DNA of 10,207 nt. It comes from Bacillota bacterium (GTDB taxonomy: Bacteria; Bacillota; Limnochordia; Darwinibacteriales; Darwinibacteriaceae). The notes under the pieces were generated by a model that searched no databases, was not told the DNA's origin, and saw only the letters and a program-made list of their open reading frames with translations. This document shows, piece by piece, positions 1 to 6,924 of this stretch (positions are counted from its first letter, which is position 1; each line of letters starts with the position of its first letter). The position numbers and the translations under genes are program-made. The DNA is taken from assembly GCA_012799115.1 (NCBI GenBank), contig JAAZLY010000221.1, positions 1 to 10,207 on the forward strand, in the 5' to 3' direction.

Positions 1-383
1 AGCGACTTTATCTTACAGGATTGAGCATGGGTGGCTTTGGCACGTGGCATTGGGCGAGTCATCAACCCCAGGCCTTTGCTGCTCTTGTTCCCATATGTGG
101 CGGAGCTATGCCCTTAACGGGTTTTCCTGAAAAAGTAGCCGTTCTGAAAGATGTGCCAATCTGGGCGTTTCACGGGGCGGATGATCAAGTCGTCCACGTC
201 CGCCAAACAGAGGAGCTCGTTGAGGTATTACAGAAACTCGATGCTCCAGTCCGCTTTACAAAGTATGCAGGAGTGGGACACAACTCCTGGAATCGCGCCT
301 ATTCCGAGCCAGAGCTGTTTTCGTGGCTCTTGGAGCAAAGCAATGAGAGCTTTCACTTCGAAAAGGAGAATGTCCGTGGGTAA
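1..383 (+). CDS. alpha/beta-hydrolase (esterase / dienelactone hydrolase type), C-terminal part
   Basis: The 5' end lies outside the window; the reading frame is open from base 3 and ends with TAA at 381-383. The visible part carries the complete catalytic triad of a serine hydrolase: the nucleophile elbow G-L-S-M-G-G with Ser at bases 24-26, the acid in HGADDQVV (second Asp, 183-185), and the His in GVGHNSW (279-281). The stretch around the elbow, followed by FAALVPICGG and later PIWAFHGADD, is typical of the predicted carboxylesterase/prolyl-oligopeptidase-like family found in polysaccharide-related proteins. No substrate can be read from this fragment. Its last codons overlap the start of the ThuA-like gene, so the two are probably co-translated. 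Family assignment is firm; specificity is unknown. Confidence 0.9.
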   Translation, partial: RLYLTGLSMGGFGTWHWASHQPQAFAALVPICGGAMPLTGFPEKVAVLKDVPIWAFHGADDQVVHVRQTEELVEVLQKLDAPVRFTKYAGVGHNSWNRAYSEPELFSWLLEQSNESFHFEKENVRG

Positions 384-1110
384 GCAAATTAGGGTTACAA
401 TATGGAATGAGTATCTACACGAGGTAGAGGATCCCGCGATCGGAGCGCTCTATCCGAAGGGAATTCACGGTGCTATCGGTGAGTTTCTAGCTAACGAAGC
501 CGACATGCTGATTCGCCTCGCTGCACTACGGGACGAGGAGCATGGCTTGACAGCAGATGTGCTTGAGCAGACCGATGTCTTGATCTGGTGGGGACACATA
601 GCCCACCACGAAGTGGAAGATGCTGTCGTAGAGAGGGTTTATCAGCGTGTGCTAGAAGGGATGGGATTGATTGTCCTCCACTCTGGCCACTATGCGAAGA
701 TATTTCGGAGACTGATGGGAACCACTTGTAGCCTCCGCTGGCGTGAGGCGGGTGAAAAGGAACGTGTTTGGGTGATCGAGCCTGGACACCCCATTGCTGA
801 AGGACTCGATCATTACTTTGAGATCCCCAAGACCGAGATGTACGGGGAGCGATTTGATATCCCAGAGCCCGATACTCTGGTATTTGTCAGTTGGTATGCT
901 GGCGGAGAGGTGTTTCGAAGCGGTTGCTGTTACCAGCGCGGCCGGGGAAAGATTTTCTATTTCTCCCCGGGCCACGAGACCTACCCCATTTATTATCAAC
1001 AAGAGGTACAGCAAGTGATCACAAACGCAGTGCGTTGGGCTCGGCCAACTACAGGCAGGTCAAAGCACCTGGCGAATGTTTCCGTACCACCTTTGGAACC
1101 CCTGGACTAA
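376..1110 (+). CDS. ThuA-like protein (trehalose utilization family, glutamine-amidotransferase-like fold)
   Basis: A protein of about 244 residues, the usual length for ThuA. Family signatures are visible (numbering from the GTG): WNEYLHE near residues 10-16, LIWWGHIAHHEV near 69-80, LIVLHSGHYAKIF near 98-110, and near the end YFSPGHETYPIYY followed by NAVRWA. ThuA proteins have a class-I glutamine-amidotransferase-like fold but lack the usual catalytic Cys; in rhizobia ThuA acts with ThuB in trehalose catabolism. The exact reaction in Bacillota is not established. Start choice: an ATG at 370 is only one base from the AAGGAG (363-368), whereas the GTG at 376 has a 7-base spacing and gives the N-terminus VGKQIRVTIWNE expected for the family, so I prefer GTG. 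Either start lies inside the end of the upstream hydrolase gene, implying translational coupling. The stop codon overlaps the stop of the convergent lysO C-half. Confidence 0.88.
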   Translation: MGKQIRVTIWNEYLHEVEDPAIGALYPKGIHGAIGEFLANEADMLIRLAALRDEEHGLTADVLEQTDVLIWWGHIAHHEVEDAVVERVYQRVLEGMGLIVLHSGHYAKIFRRLMGTTCSLRWREAGEKERVWVIEPGHPIAEGLDHYFEIPKTEMYGERFDIPEPDTLVFVSWYAGGEVFRSGCCYQRGRGKIFYFSPGHETYPIYYQQEVQQVITNAVRWARPTTGRSKHLANVSVPPLEPLD

Positions 1111-1718
1111 CCGAAACGTTGGAGTAGGGCTATGATTAGAGGAACCACGAAGGGAACCAAAGCGGAGAGGACTGTCCCTGAGTAAAAGGCAATGAGGGTT
1201 GTTTGGGCATCGGTATTCTGGGCAATGATGGGTAATGTGACATCCATGGCTGTGGCCCCGCCAGGGGCGATTGCAGGCAGAAACCCAACTCTTTTTGCGA
1301 TGTAGGGAATCGATAGGATAGCAAATATCTCCCGAAAGACGTTGGTCAAGAGGGCTAAGGCCCCGATTGTGACATCATAGTCTTGCGTGATGATAACGGC
1401 AGAGAGGGAGTACCAGCCAAATCCGGCCCCTGCCAGGGCGCTATCTCCCACGGGTATCTGAATTGCCAAACCAGCCAATACCGCTCCTATGATGGAGCCT
1501 AGGGCTATCACAAATGGGACCGCCAGACTGATTCTTGGCAGGTCCCTGATTTTTCTTCCGAGCTCTCCATCGCGCCCTAAGTCAAAGCCTACTGCGAAAA
1601 GCAAAACGGCCAACGAGATATCGGTGACGGGTTCAAGAACACTAGGTAATCCTTCTGGCAACAAGAAGAGTCCTGCAAAAAAGCCCAGGACGAGGCTACT
1701 GAGGATCTTAAGGGTCAT
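1107..1718 (-). CDS. LysO family lysine exporter, C-terminal half (split gene)
   Basis: A 203-residue hydrophobic protein with six or more membrane segments. It matches the C-terminal two-thirds of E. coli LysO (YbjE, DUF340), an inner-membrane lysine exporter of about 300 residues. Conserved family features are visible: LAVLLFAVGFDLGRD near 36-50, the GFGWYSLSAVII segment, REIFAILSIP, and PGGATAMDVTLPII. The ATG at 1716-1718 was chosen because AAGGAGGA (1726-1733) lies 7 bases upstream and because it forms an ATGA overlap with the stop of the N-half gene, a classic translational-coupling arrangement. A longer reading frame upstream exists but has no ribosome binding site. The TAG stop shares bases with the TAA of the convergent ThuA-like gene. 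Lysine as the substrate is inferred from the family; diaminopimelate-like or other cationic amino acids are possible. Confidence 0.85.
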   Translation of the reverse strand: MTLKILSSLVLGFFAGLFLLPEGLPSVLEPVTDISLAVLLFAVGFDLGRDGELGRKIRDLPRISLAVPFVIALGSIIGAVLAGLAIQIPVGDSALAGAGFGWYSLSAVIITQDYDVTIGALALLTNVFREIFAILSIPYIAKRVGFLPAIAPGGATAMDVTLPIIAQNTDAQTTLIAFYSGTVLSALVPFVVPLIIALLQRFG

Positions 1719-1987
1719 CGAGGTGTCCTCCTTGCCTTGGTCACAAGCCAAACGAGGCAAACGCTACAAAGAATAGCTCCCAGGCTCAGGATTGCAGCCT
1801 TGAGTCCGAGACTCGGAAGAGCCAGGGTAAGCTCGGGATTCGCCCCGAGGGAAAGACCCATAGAGAAGAGGAGGACAAGTAGGGCGCCTTGACCTATAGC
1901 ACCGACTTGCTTGCCTATTGTCTTGGCGGAACGTTCGAACCGCGCCAAGGAAAACCCGAGAACCAATGCAACTAACAATAAGGTCAC
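1715..1987 (-). CDS. LysO family lysine exporter, N-terminal half (split gene)
   Basis: A 90-residue membrane protein with about three hydrophobic segments (roughly residues 2-16, 33-47 and 58-80). It corresponds to the N-terminal third of LysO. The start is GTG at 1985-1987, supported by AAAGGAG at 1995-2001 with 7-base spacing; no ATG in this frame has a comparable site. The gene ends TGA at 1715-1717, overlapping the ATG of the C-half. The segment LLVLLFSMGLSLGANPEL resembles LAVLLFAVGFDLGRDGEL in the C-half, so the two genes look like the two repeats of an ancestral duplicated transporter. To my knowledge two-gene LysO systems occur in other anaerobes, so this is probably a functional heterodimer and not a frameshifted gene: each half has its own ribosome binding site and a clean start. 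Confidence 0.82.
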   Translation of the reverse strand: MTLLLVALVLGFSLARFERSAKTIGKQVGAIGQGALLVLLFSMGLSLGANPELTLALPSLGLKAAILSLGAILCSVCLVWLVTKARRTPR

Positions 1988-1994
1988 TCTATCG

Positions 1995-2001
1995 CTCCTT
2001 T
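1995..2001 (-). promoter_or_regulatory. ribosome binding site fixing the GTG start of lysO N-half
   Basis: On the minus strand AAAGGAG lies 7 bases before the GTG at 1987-1985. This decides the start against longer in-frame possibilities reaching to 2128, whose extra residues are polar and unlike the family N-terminus. Confidence 0.75.
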
Positions 2002-2072
2002 GTTCTGACAATCGATCTGATGCTTTGGGGCATGGAGGTTCTTTTTTTGAGGGATGTCTTTGCTGGAGGCAG

Positions 2073-2112
2073 GTAAGAGCACTGCTTACTTGAATACAGA
2101 TATTGGTAAGCA
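2073..2112 (-). promoter_or_regulatory. overlapping alternative stem-loops in the lysO leader
   Basis: In the predicted lysO leader, TGCTTAC/GTAAGCA (2106-2112 with 2083-2089, 7 bp, 16-base loop) and GTAAG/CTTAC (2085-2089 with 2073-2077, 5 bp, 7-base loop) share the 2085-2089 segment and cannot form together. This could be a small switching leader or a DNA operator between divergent genes. No lysine-riboswitch consensus was recognised. The stems are short, so this is tentative. Confidence 0.3.
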
Positions 2113-2130
2113 CTAAGCTTCTTATCACGC

Positions 2131-2158
2131 TCTATACGGAGAGGACGGGAATAGTCAA
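2131..2158 (-). promoter_or_regulatory. candidate sigma-A promoter of the split lysO operon
   Basis: On the minus strand TTGACT (2153-2158) is followed after 16 bases by TATAGA (2131-2136), giving 5/6 and 4/6 matches to the consensus boxes. Transcription would begin near 2124, leaving a leader of about 135 bases before the lysO N-half start. The -35 box overlaps the ATG of the divergent DUF3298 gene, so expression of the two may interfere. Predicted from sequence only. Confidence 0.45.
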
Positions 2159-2871
2159 TGAGTAGACATCGGGTCGTTTGGATTCTATCTTTCATCGTGT
2201 TGTTACTTGCAGCAAACGTCGTTGGGGTAGCGGCGGTGAACTCCTATTGGCAGAGAATGGCCGAAGGGTTCCCCAATGATGTTGCCATTCATGAGTACGC
2301 GTATGAATATTTGGCTCCAAACCTAGAAATCACCGCGAGAATACCTCAGCTCGTTGGCGTAGGCAGTGAACTCTGGCAGGCCAGGTTCAACCAAACTATG
2401 CGGGATCATCTCGATGAGTTTGTGACAGGTCTGAAAGAGATGGTCCTAGAGGTCCAAGAACTCCAGAATCTTGAGTACACTGGCTTTCCGTATGAAGGTA
2501 TTATGGATTTTGAGATCAAGCTCAATCGAGGAGGACTCTTGAGTCTGGTCCTCGTCAACTATGCCTACACAGGCGGTGCCCACGGCATGACGTATTATGA
2601 CTATATCAATGTCGATCTTACGTCAGGGCATACGATAACTCTCCACGATCTCTTCGACTCCGATGCTGAGCTTAACAGAGCCGCGGAGACCATCGACGCT
2701 AGTATCAAGAAAGAGCTTGATCTGTTCTTCGTCGACTCCTTTAGCGTCAGTGACTTCCAGGAAGACCAGGGTTTTTATCTGCAAGGCGACCAGGCAGTGG
2801 TTTGCTTCGGGCTCTATGAGTTAGCACCCTATGCCCATGGTATTCAGGAGTTTGCAATCCCGACCCCATAG
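2158..2871 (+). CDS. membrane-anchored DUF3298 (RsiV/PdaC-like) extracytoplasmic protein
   Basis: A 237-residue protein with a short positive N-terminus (MSRHR) and one hydrophobic segment at about 7-27, acting as an uncleaved anchor or signal peptide. The rest should lie outside the membrane. Residues about 137-167 (YTGGAHGMTYYDYINVDL, then TITLHDLF) and the C-terminus (VVCFGLYELAPYAHGIQEFAIP) are hallmark motifs of DUF3298; a DUF4163-like region precedes them (about 45-125). Related domains form the extracellular part of the Bacillus anti-sigma factor RsiV, which binds lysozyme, and part of the deacetylase PdaC. Only about five residues precede the membrane segment, so there is no sigma-binding domain, and no deacetylase domain follows. 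Its role here is unknown; a sensing or cell-wall-associated role would be a guess. The start has only a weak purine-rich site (GGAGAGG at 2138-2144). The last 28 bases overlap the convergent FtsA-like gene. Confidence 0.82.
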   Translation: MSRHRVVWILSFIVLLLAANVVGVAAVNSYWQRMAEGFPNDVAIHEYAYEYLAPNLEITARIPQLVGVGSELWQARFNQTMRDHLDEFVTGLKEMVLEVQELQNLEYTGFPYEGIMDFEIKLNRGGLLSLVLVNYAYTGGAHGMTYYDYINVDLTSGHTITLHDLFDSDAELNRAAETIDASIKKELDLFFVDSFSVSDFQEDQGFYLQGDQAVVCFGLYELAPYAHGIQEFAIPTP

Positions 2872-4994
2872 GGGACGAACTCTATATGATCACCGTGTTT
2901 GATCGTAGTGGTGAAGCCGGCAAGCTTGCCGTTGACTAAGATATTGCCTCCCTTTTTGGCAAACTCTTCGTCCGGTTCGTAGTCGCGGAAGATGTCGGTG
3001 ACAATATATGCACTAAGGACCTCAGTGGATCCCGAGTTGTACTCGATGCGATCATGGGGTCTTATTACATAGTCAAAGGATACTTGTTGTCCATTCACCA
3101 CTAGCGTCGGTTCTTTACGGGTGAGGGTGAGGCTCTGTCCATTTACCTTGACTGTGATCTCTGGTATCTCTCCCATGGGCGTGGCGAGAACGTCACGCAG
3201 CGTGCAAGGCTTGCGGACATAGCTAATTTCCTGCCCAGACTGGAGAGGTGTACTTAGTGATTTCTTGGTGTTGCCGACGAAGACTTCGACGCTTTCTAGA
3301 GCCTGCTTATTCTCGCCGTTTAAGTAGAACGATACCTCTTGTTCGACGGGGATAGCCAAGTGTCCGAAGAGATCCCTGAGGTTTGTGAGGGGCTCTAGGG
3401 AGATTTGATCCCGATCTTGCAGAACATAGTCAAAAGGTTCTTTCTGGCCGTTGACTAAGATCGACGCATGAACTGTTATAGGTGATCCGTTGAACGTAAT
3501 CGAGAAGCTGTGTGCAGCCTCATCCACGAACTCGCCCAACGTGATCTGGGGCGCGGTCCCCGCCTCGCCAGGTTGAACCTCCACGTGATCGCCATCGGCC
3601 AACGGGGTGCTGAGTTCACATGGCTCTCCGTTTTTCCTGATCATAGCGGGTCTGCCCAACGTTCCTGGTAGGGGAATGTAGCGGCCATTTAGCTCTACGG
3701 TGAAGGCAGTACCAGGTCGACCTACTAACTCAGCCGGTTTCAGACCCGCGTGTAAGAGGGCTTCACCCACTGTTGATGAGGTCATGGTCAGAAACTGGAG
3801 ATGATGATCATTTACTCTGACATGGATTAACTCCATAGAACGTCTGTCTAAGTGCGTACAGCCGATTCCGATTGGGGTGATCACTTCTGGACCATCAAAG
3901 TGTGGTAGGCCATGGACAATTTCTAGGCTGTCTCGACTTCGGATCCGAACTAGATTCTCTGGTAAGCCCAAATGCTTCGCCAAGAGCTCCGCAAATCCAG
4001 GAACACGACTACCACCGCCGATGAGGATGGCACCTTTAGGTGCACCTCCGTTGAGAAACATCACTTCTTGGGCGATCTTGTCTGCCAAAATCTCGACTCG
4101 AGGCTTGATAACAGCGAGAACTTCGTCGTACGACAAATGTAGCGTGTTTCCAAAGACGTCTTGGCACTCAGAGTCTTGCCCTGGGGTCAACCCGACTTTA
4201 ACCTGTTCAGCAACTTTGAAATCCAAAAGGAAGTGGTCGGCGATTCCCTTGGTAATGGCATCTCCCGCGTATGCTACCATGCCATAGCCTTTCACGGTTC
4301 CGTCCGCTGAAATGGCTAGGTCTGATGTTCCGGCACCTACATCAATGAGGGCGATATTGAGCATCCTCATAGTGGGAGGTACAACTACGTGCATAGCGGC
4401 GATGGGTTCGAGGGTGAGGGTTTCCATTGTTAGGCCTGCTTCATTGACGGCGGTTCCTAAGGAGTCAACGACGATGCGGGGCAGGAATGTGGCAATGATG
4501 TCGGCCTGCGCCCTTTGGCCTTGGTGCCCCTGGAGAGCGCCGATCGGTTCGCCATCTAGATAATATTGGATCACGCTATAGCCAACGCAGAGGTAACTAT
4601 GCATCACGCTACCGCTTTGATCAGAGGATAGTTTTTTTACCGCTTCACGTACCGCATCAAGTTCTAGAGCTCGTACCTCATCCGCGCTCAAGCGATGGGT
4701 TGGCGCTATATCAAAACTACTGCTACCGGTTCTGGTTATGAGCGAACGTCCAGCCGCAGCAACGGCCACTTTTGTCAGGCGATCATTTAGGTTTGCCTCG
4801 AGCTCGCTTTTGATCTTGGCGATGCTACTAGCCACAGCCCCAATGTGGTGGATCTGTCCATCGGCCATGGCCCCTGGCAACTGTTGATGCATACTGGCAT
4901 CCTTAATCTCATACCCCTCATCTGTAGAAGTTAAGATCAAACCAGCGATGGTTCGTGTACCAATATCTAGGGCAAAAACCTCATCCTTATACAT
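2844..4994 (-). CDS. FtsA-fold ATPase (actin/Hsp70 superfamily) with C-terminal beta-grasp-like repeats
   Basis: A 716-residue protein, far longer than FtsA (about 420). The N-terminal 390 residues show the actin-fold ATPase motifs: phosphate-1 ALDIGTRTIAGLI (8-20), phosphate-2 ALIDVGAGTSDLAI (215-228) and the adenosine motif AILIGGGSRVPGF (322-334), with an FtsA/PilM-type inserted subdomain between the first two. Residues about 400-716 form a tail of repeated units, each with strand-turn elements ending in NG and a final GDxI/V-like strand (units begin near 431, 497, 554, 613 and 685). Such long FtsA-domain proteins occur in Clostridia-type Bacillota; their function is not established. The tail replaces the membrane-binding amphipathic helix of classical FtsA. 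No ftsZ or ftsQ lies nearby, so it is unlikely to be the division FtsA itself. The start ATG has GAGGTGAGG just upstream. Confidence 0.85.
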   Translation of the reverse strand: MYKDEVFALDIGTRTIAGLILTSTDEGYEIKDASMHQQLPGAMADGQIHHIGAVASSIAKIKSELEANLNDRLTKVAVAAAGRSLITRTGSSSFDIAPTHRLSADEVRALELDAVREAVKKLSSDQSGSVMHSYLCVGYSVIQYYLDGEPIGALQGHQGQRAQADIIATFLPRIVVDSLGTAVNEAGLTMETLTLEPIAAMHVVVPPTMRMLNIALIDVGAGTSDLAISADGTVKGYGMVAYAGDAITKGIADHFLLDFKVAEQVKVGLTPGQDSECQDVFGNTLHLSYDEVLAVIKPRVEILADKIAQEVMFLNGGAPKGAILIGGGSRVPGFAELLAKHLGLPENLVRIRSRDSLEIVHGLPHFDGPEVITPIGIGCTHLDRRSMELIHVRVNDHHLQFLTMTSSTVGEALLHAGLKPAELVGRPGTAFTVELNGRYIPLPGTLGRPAMIRKNGEPCELSTPLADGDHVEVQPGEAGTAPQITLGEFVDEAAHSFSITFNGSPITVHASILVNGQKEPFDYVLQDRDQISLEPLTNLRDLFGHLAIPVEQEVSFYLNGENKQALESVEVFVGNTKKSLSTPLQSGQEISYVRKPCTLRDVLATPMGEIPEITVKVNGQSLTLTRKEPTLVVNGQQVSFDYVIRPHDRIEYNSGSTEVLSAYIVTDIFRDYEPDEEFAKKGGNILVNGKLAGFTTTIKHGDHIEFVPYGVGIANS

Positions 4995-5059
4995 CCGACC
5001 TCACCTCAATCCTACCATTTCTACACAAACAGTCCTGATCCTGTTTTTCCCTATGTATG

Positions 5060-5085
5060 GAGGAGAGTTTTCCTCGAAGGAGAAC
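5060..5085 (+). promoter_or_regulatory. stem-loops in the leader of the oligoendopeptidase gene
   Basis: GTTTTCCT (5067-5074) pairs with AGGAGAAC (5078-5085) over 8 positions (one G-U) around a CGA triloop. The same TCCTC can instead pair with GAGGA at 5060-5064. The hairpin contains an AGGAG that could mimic the true ribosome binding site 29 bases downstream. The function is not known. Confidence 0.3.
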
Positions 5086-5121
5086 AAATATTAGACTAAG
5101 AGAAAAACAAGGAGTGACGGT

Positions 5122-6924
5122 ATGGGACAACTACAAACGCGTGATGAGGTATCATCTGATCTGAAGTGGCGTTTAGAGGATATTTACCGTAGTAATGATT
5201 TATGGGAAAAGGACTTGGAGGTACTTAAGGAAAGTAAGCAGCGGGTGCTTGATCTCAGGGGAACGCTGACCTCGGGAGAGAATCTTTTGAAGGCCCTGAA
5301 GTTGCAGGACGAGATCTCTCTAACTGTAGACCGCGTAATCGCCTATGCGCTAATGCGAAAGGATGAAGACAACGGGAATACTTTGTATCAAGGCTACGCT
5401 GGATCTGCTATGGCTGTGATGGTGGAGCTCAATGAAGCGCAATCGTTCTTTGTACCAGAAATCCTTGCTTTGGACCCAGACGTGGTTAGAGGGTGGATTC
5501 AAGATATTCCCGGTCTAGAGCTCTACAAACACCACCTGGAGGACATTCTTCGCAAGAAAGCCCATACCTTGCCCGCAGAGCAAGAACAACTCTTGGCAGC
5601 GGCAGGCGAAATAGCTCAAGCACCAAGAAATATCTTCGGGATGTTTAATGATGCAGATTTGAAATTCCCCAACGTCAAGAACGACGCTGGCGAGGAGGTC
5701 GAGTTGACCCACGGACGGTATGGTCAGCTCCTGGAATCGCAGAATCGTGATGTGAGGCGGGGAGCATTCGAAGCATTGTATGACACTTATACTGCATGGA
5801 AGAACACGTTAGGTGAGACCTTCACCTCTGCGGTGAAGAAGGAGCGATTCTACTCGAAGACTCGAAAATACGAGTCGTCTCTGCATGCCGCTTTACACGA
5901 AGACAATGTAGATCCTGAAGTCTACACCAATTTGATCGAGTCGATTCACGATCATTTGCCCTTGATGCATCGTTATGTACGTCTGCGCAAGAAGCTTTTA
6001 GGTGTAGATGAACTGCATATGTATGACCTTTATGTACCCATGGTTGCTGATCAAGATATGGAGTTTAGTCGTGAGGAAGCAAAGGAGATGGTTCAAGAAG
6101 GCTTACATCCCCTTGGCAATCAGTATCTCCATGATATGAGTGCTGGCTTTAGTGATGGATGGATCGATTGGCTAGAGAACCGTGGCAAGACGAGTGGTGC
6201 CTATTCGTGGGGAACATACGGTGTCCACCCCTATGTGCTCCTCAACTACCAGGGAACCCTTAATGACGTGTTCACTCTAGCACACGAGCTGGGGCATGCT
6301 ATGCACTCCTTTTACTCCGATCAAAAACAGGAGTTCGTGAACTCGCATTACACGATTTTTGTGGCAGAGGTTGCGTCGACTCTGAATGAAGCGCTCTTGA
6401 TGGACGATCTTTTGAAGAAGACTAAGGATCCAAAGAAACGCGCCTACCTTTTGAATCACTTTCTAGAACAGTTCAGAGGCACAGTCTTTAGGCAAACCAT
6501 GTTTGCAGAGTTTGAAATGATTGTGCACGGCCGAATTGGTGCAGGTGAAGCCCTGACCAGCGAAAAGTTGTGTGAGATCTATTATGAGTTGAATGAGAAG
6601 TACTATGGCTCAGATATGGTTGTTGATAAGGCGATTGCCATGGAATGGGCTCGCATTCCTCACTTCTATCGACCTTTCTATGTCTACAAGTATGCCACAG
6701 GGTTCTCCGCAGCGGTCTCACTCTCCCAGCAGATTCTAGAGGAAGGGCAACCGGCCGTGGAGCGTTATTTGGAGTTCTTGGGTAGCGGGGGTTCGGACTA
6801 TCCAGTCAATCTACTGCAGAAGGCTGGGGTTGACATGAGTAAACCAGAACCTATCGTGCAGGCTATGAAGGTTTTTGAAGAACTCTTAAGCGAGCTTGAG
6901 CATTTGGCCGACACCGCACTTTAG
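5122..6924 (+). CDS. pepF: oligoendopeptidase F (M3B metallopeptidase)
   Basis: A 600-residue zinc metallopeptidase of the M3 family, the normal length for PepF. The zinc site is intact: HELGH at residues 388-392 supplies the two His ligands and the catalytic Glu389, and Glu416 in AEVAST is at the position of the third ligand (28 residues after the first His, as in thimet-type peptidases). The typical N-terminal (RDEVSSDLKWRLEDIY) and C-terminal (YPVNLLQKAGVDM) sequences are present, so the gene is full length. It has no signal peptide and should act in the cytoplasm, cutting peptides of roughly 7-17 residues in nutrition, peptide turnover or signal-peptide degradation. The start ATG follows AAGGAG (5109-5114) with a 7-base spacing. 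It is monocistronic: the upstream gene is divergent and the downstream gene convergent, with a 4-base overlap of stop codons. Confidence 0.96.
   Translation: MGQLQTRDEVSSDLKWRLEDIYRSNDLWEKDLEVLKESKQRVLDLRGTLTSGENLLKALKLQDEISLTVDRVIAYALMRKDEDNGNTLYQGYAGSAMAVMVELNEAQSFFVPEILALDPDVVRGWIQDIPGLELYKHHLEDILRKKAHTLPAEQEQLLAAAGEIAQAPRNIFGMFNDADLKFPNVKNDAGEEVELTHGRYGQLLESQNRDVRRGAFEALYDTYTAWKNTLGETFTSAVKKERFYSKTRKYESSLHAALHEDNVDPEVYTNLIESIHDHLPLMHRYVRLRKKLLGVDELHMYDLYVPMVADQDMEFSREEAKEMVQEGLHPLGNQYLHDMSAGFSDGWIDWLENRGKTSGAYSWGTYGVHPYVLLNYQGTLNDVFTLAHELGHAMHSFYSDQKQEFVNSHYTIFVAEVASTLNEALLMDDLLKKTKDPKKRAYLLNHFLEQFRGTVFRQTMFAEFEMIVHGRIGAGEALTSEKLCEIYYELNEKYYGSDMVVDKAIAMEWARIPHFYRPFYVYKYATGFSAAVSLSQQILEEGQPAVERYLEFLGSGGSDYPVNLLQKAGVDMSKPEPIVQAMKVFEELLSELEHLADTAL

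Noticed and set aside
151..375. Upstream extension of the ThuA-like reading frame to 151
   Set aside because: The extra residues are the out-of-frame translation of the alpha/beta-hydrolase gene, which has a complete catalytic triad in its own frame; the family N-terminus begins at about 376.
1988..2130. Lysine riboswitch upstream of lysO
   Set aside because: The leader is long enough to look for one, but I could not find the conserved L-box core or its multi-stem layout.
2158..2871. RsiV-type anti-sigma factor
   Set aside because: The protein has almost no cytoplasmic part and no adjacent sigma-factor gene.
3877..4563. Open frames of 136 and 83 codons on the plus strand
   Set aside because: They lie opposite the well-supported FtsA-like gene, have no ribosome binding site, and their products are low-complexity Ser/Arg/Pro-rich shadows.
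5027..5048. AAACAG/CTGTTT stem followed by T's as an intrinsic terminator
   Set aside because: The stem is short and A+T rich, and no gene is transcribed into it from the left on that strand; it lies between two divergent genes.
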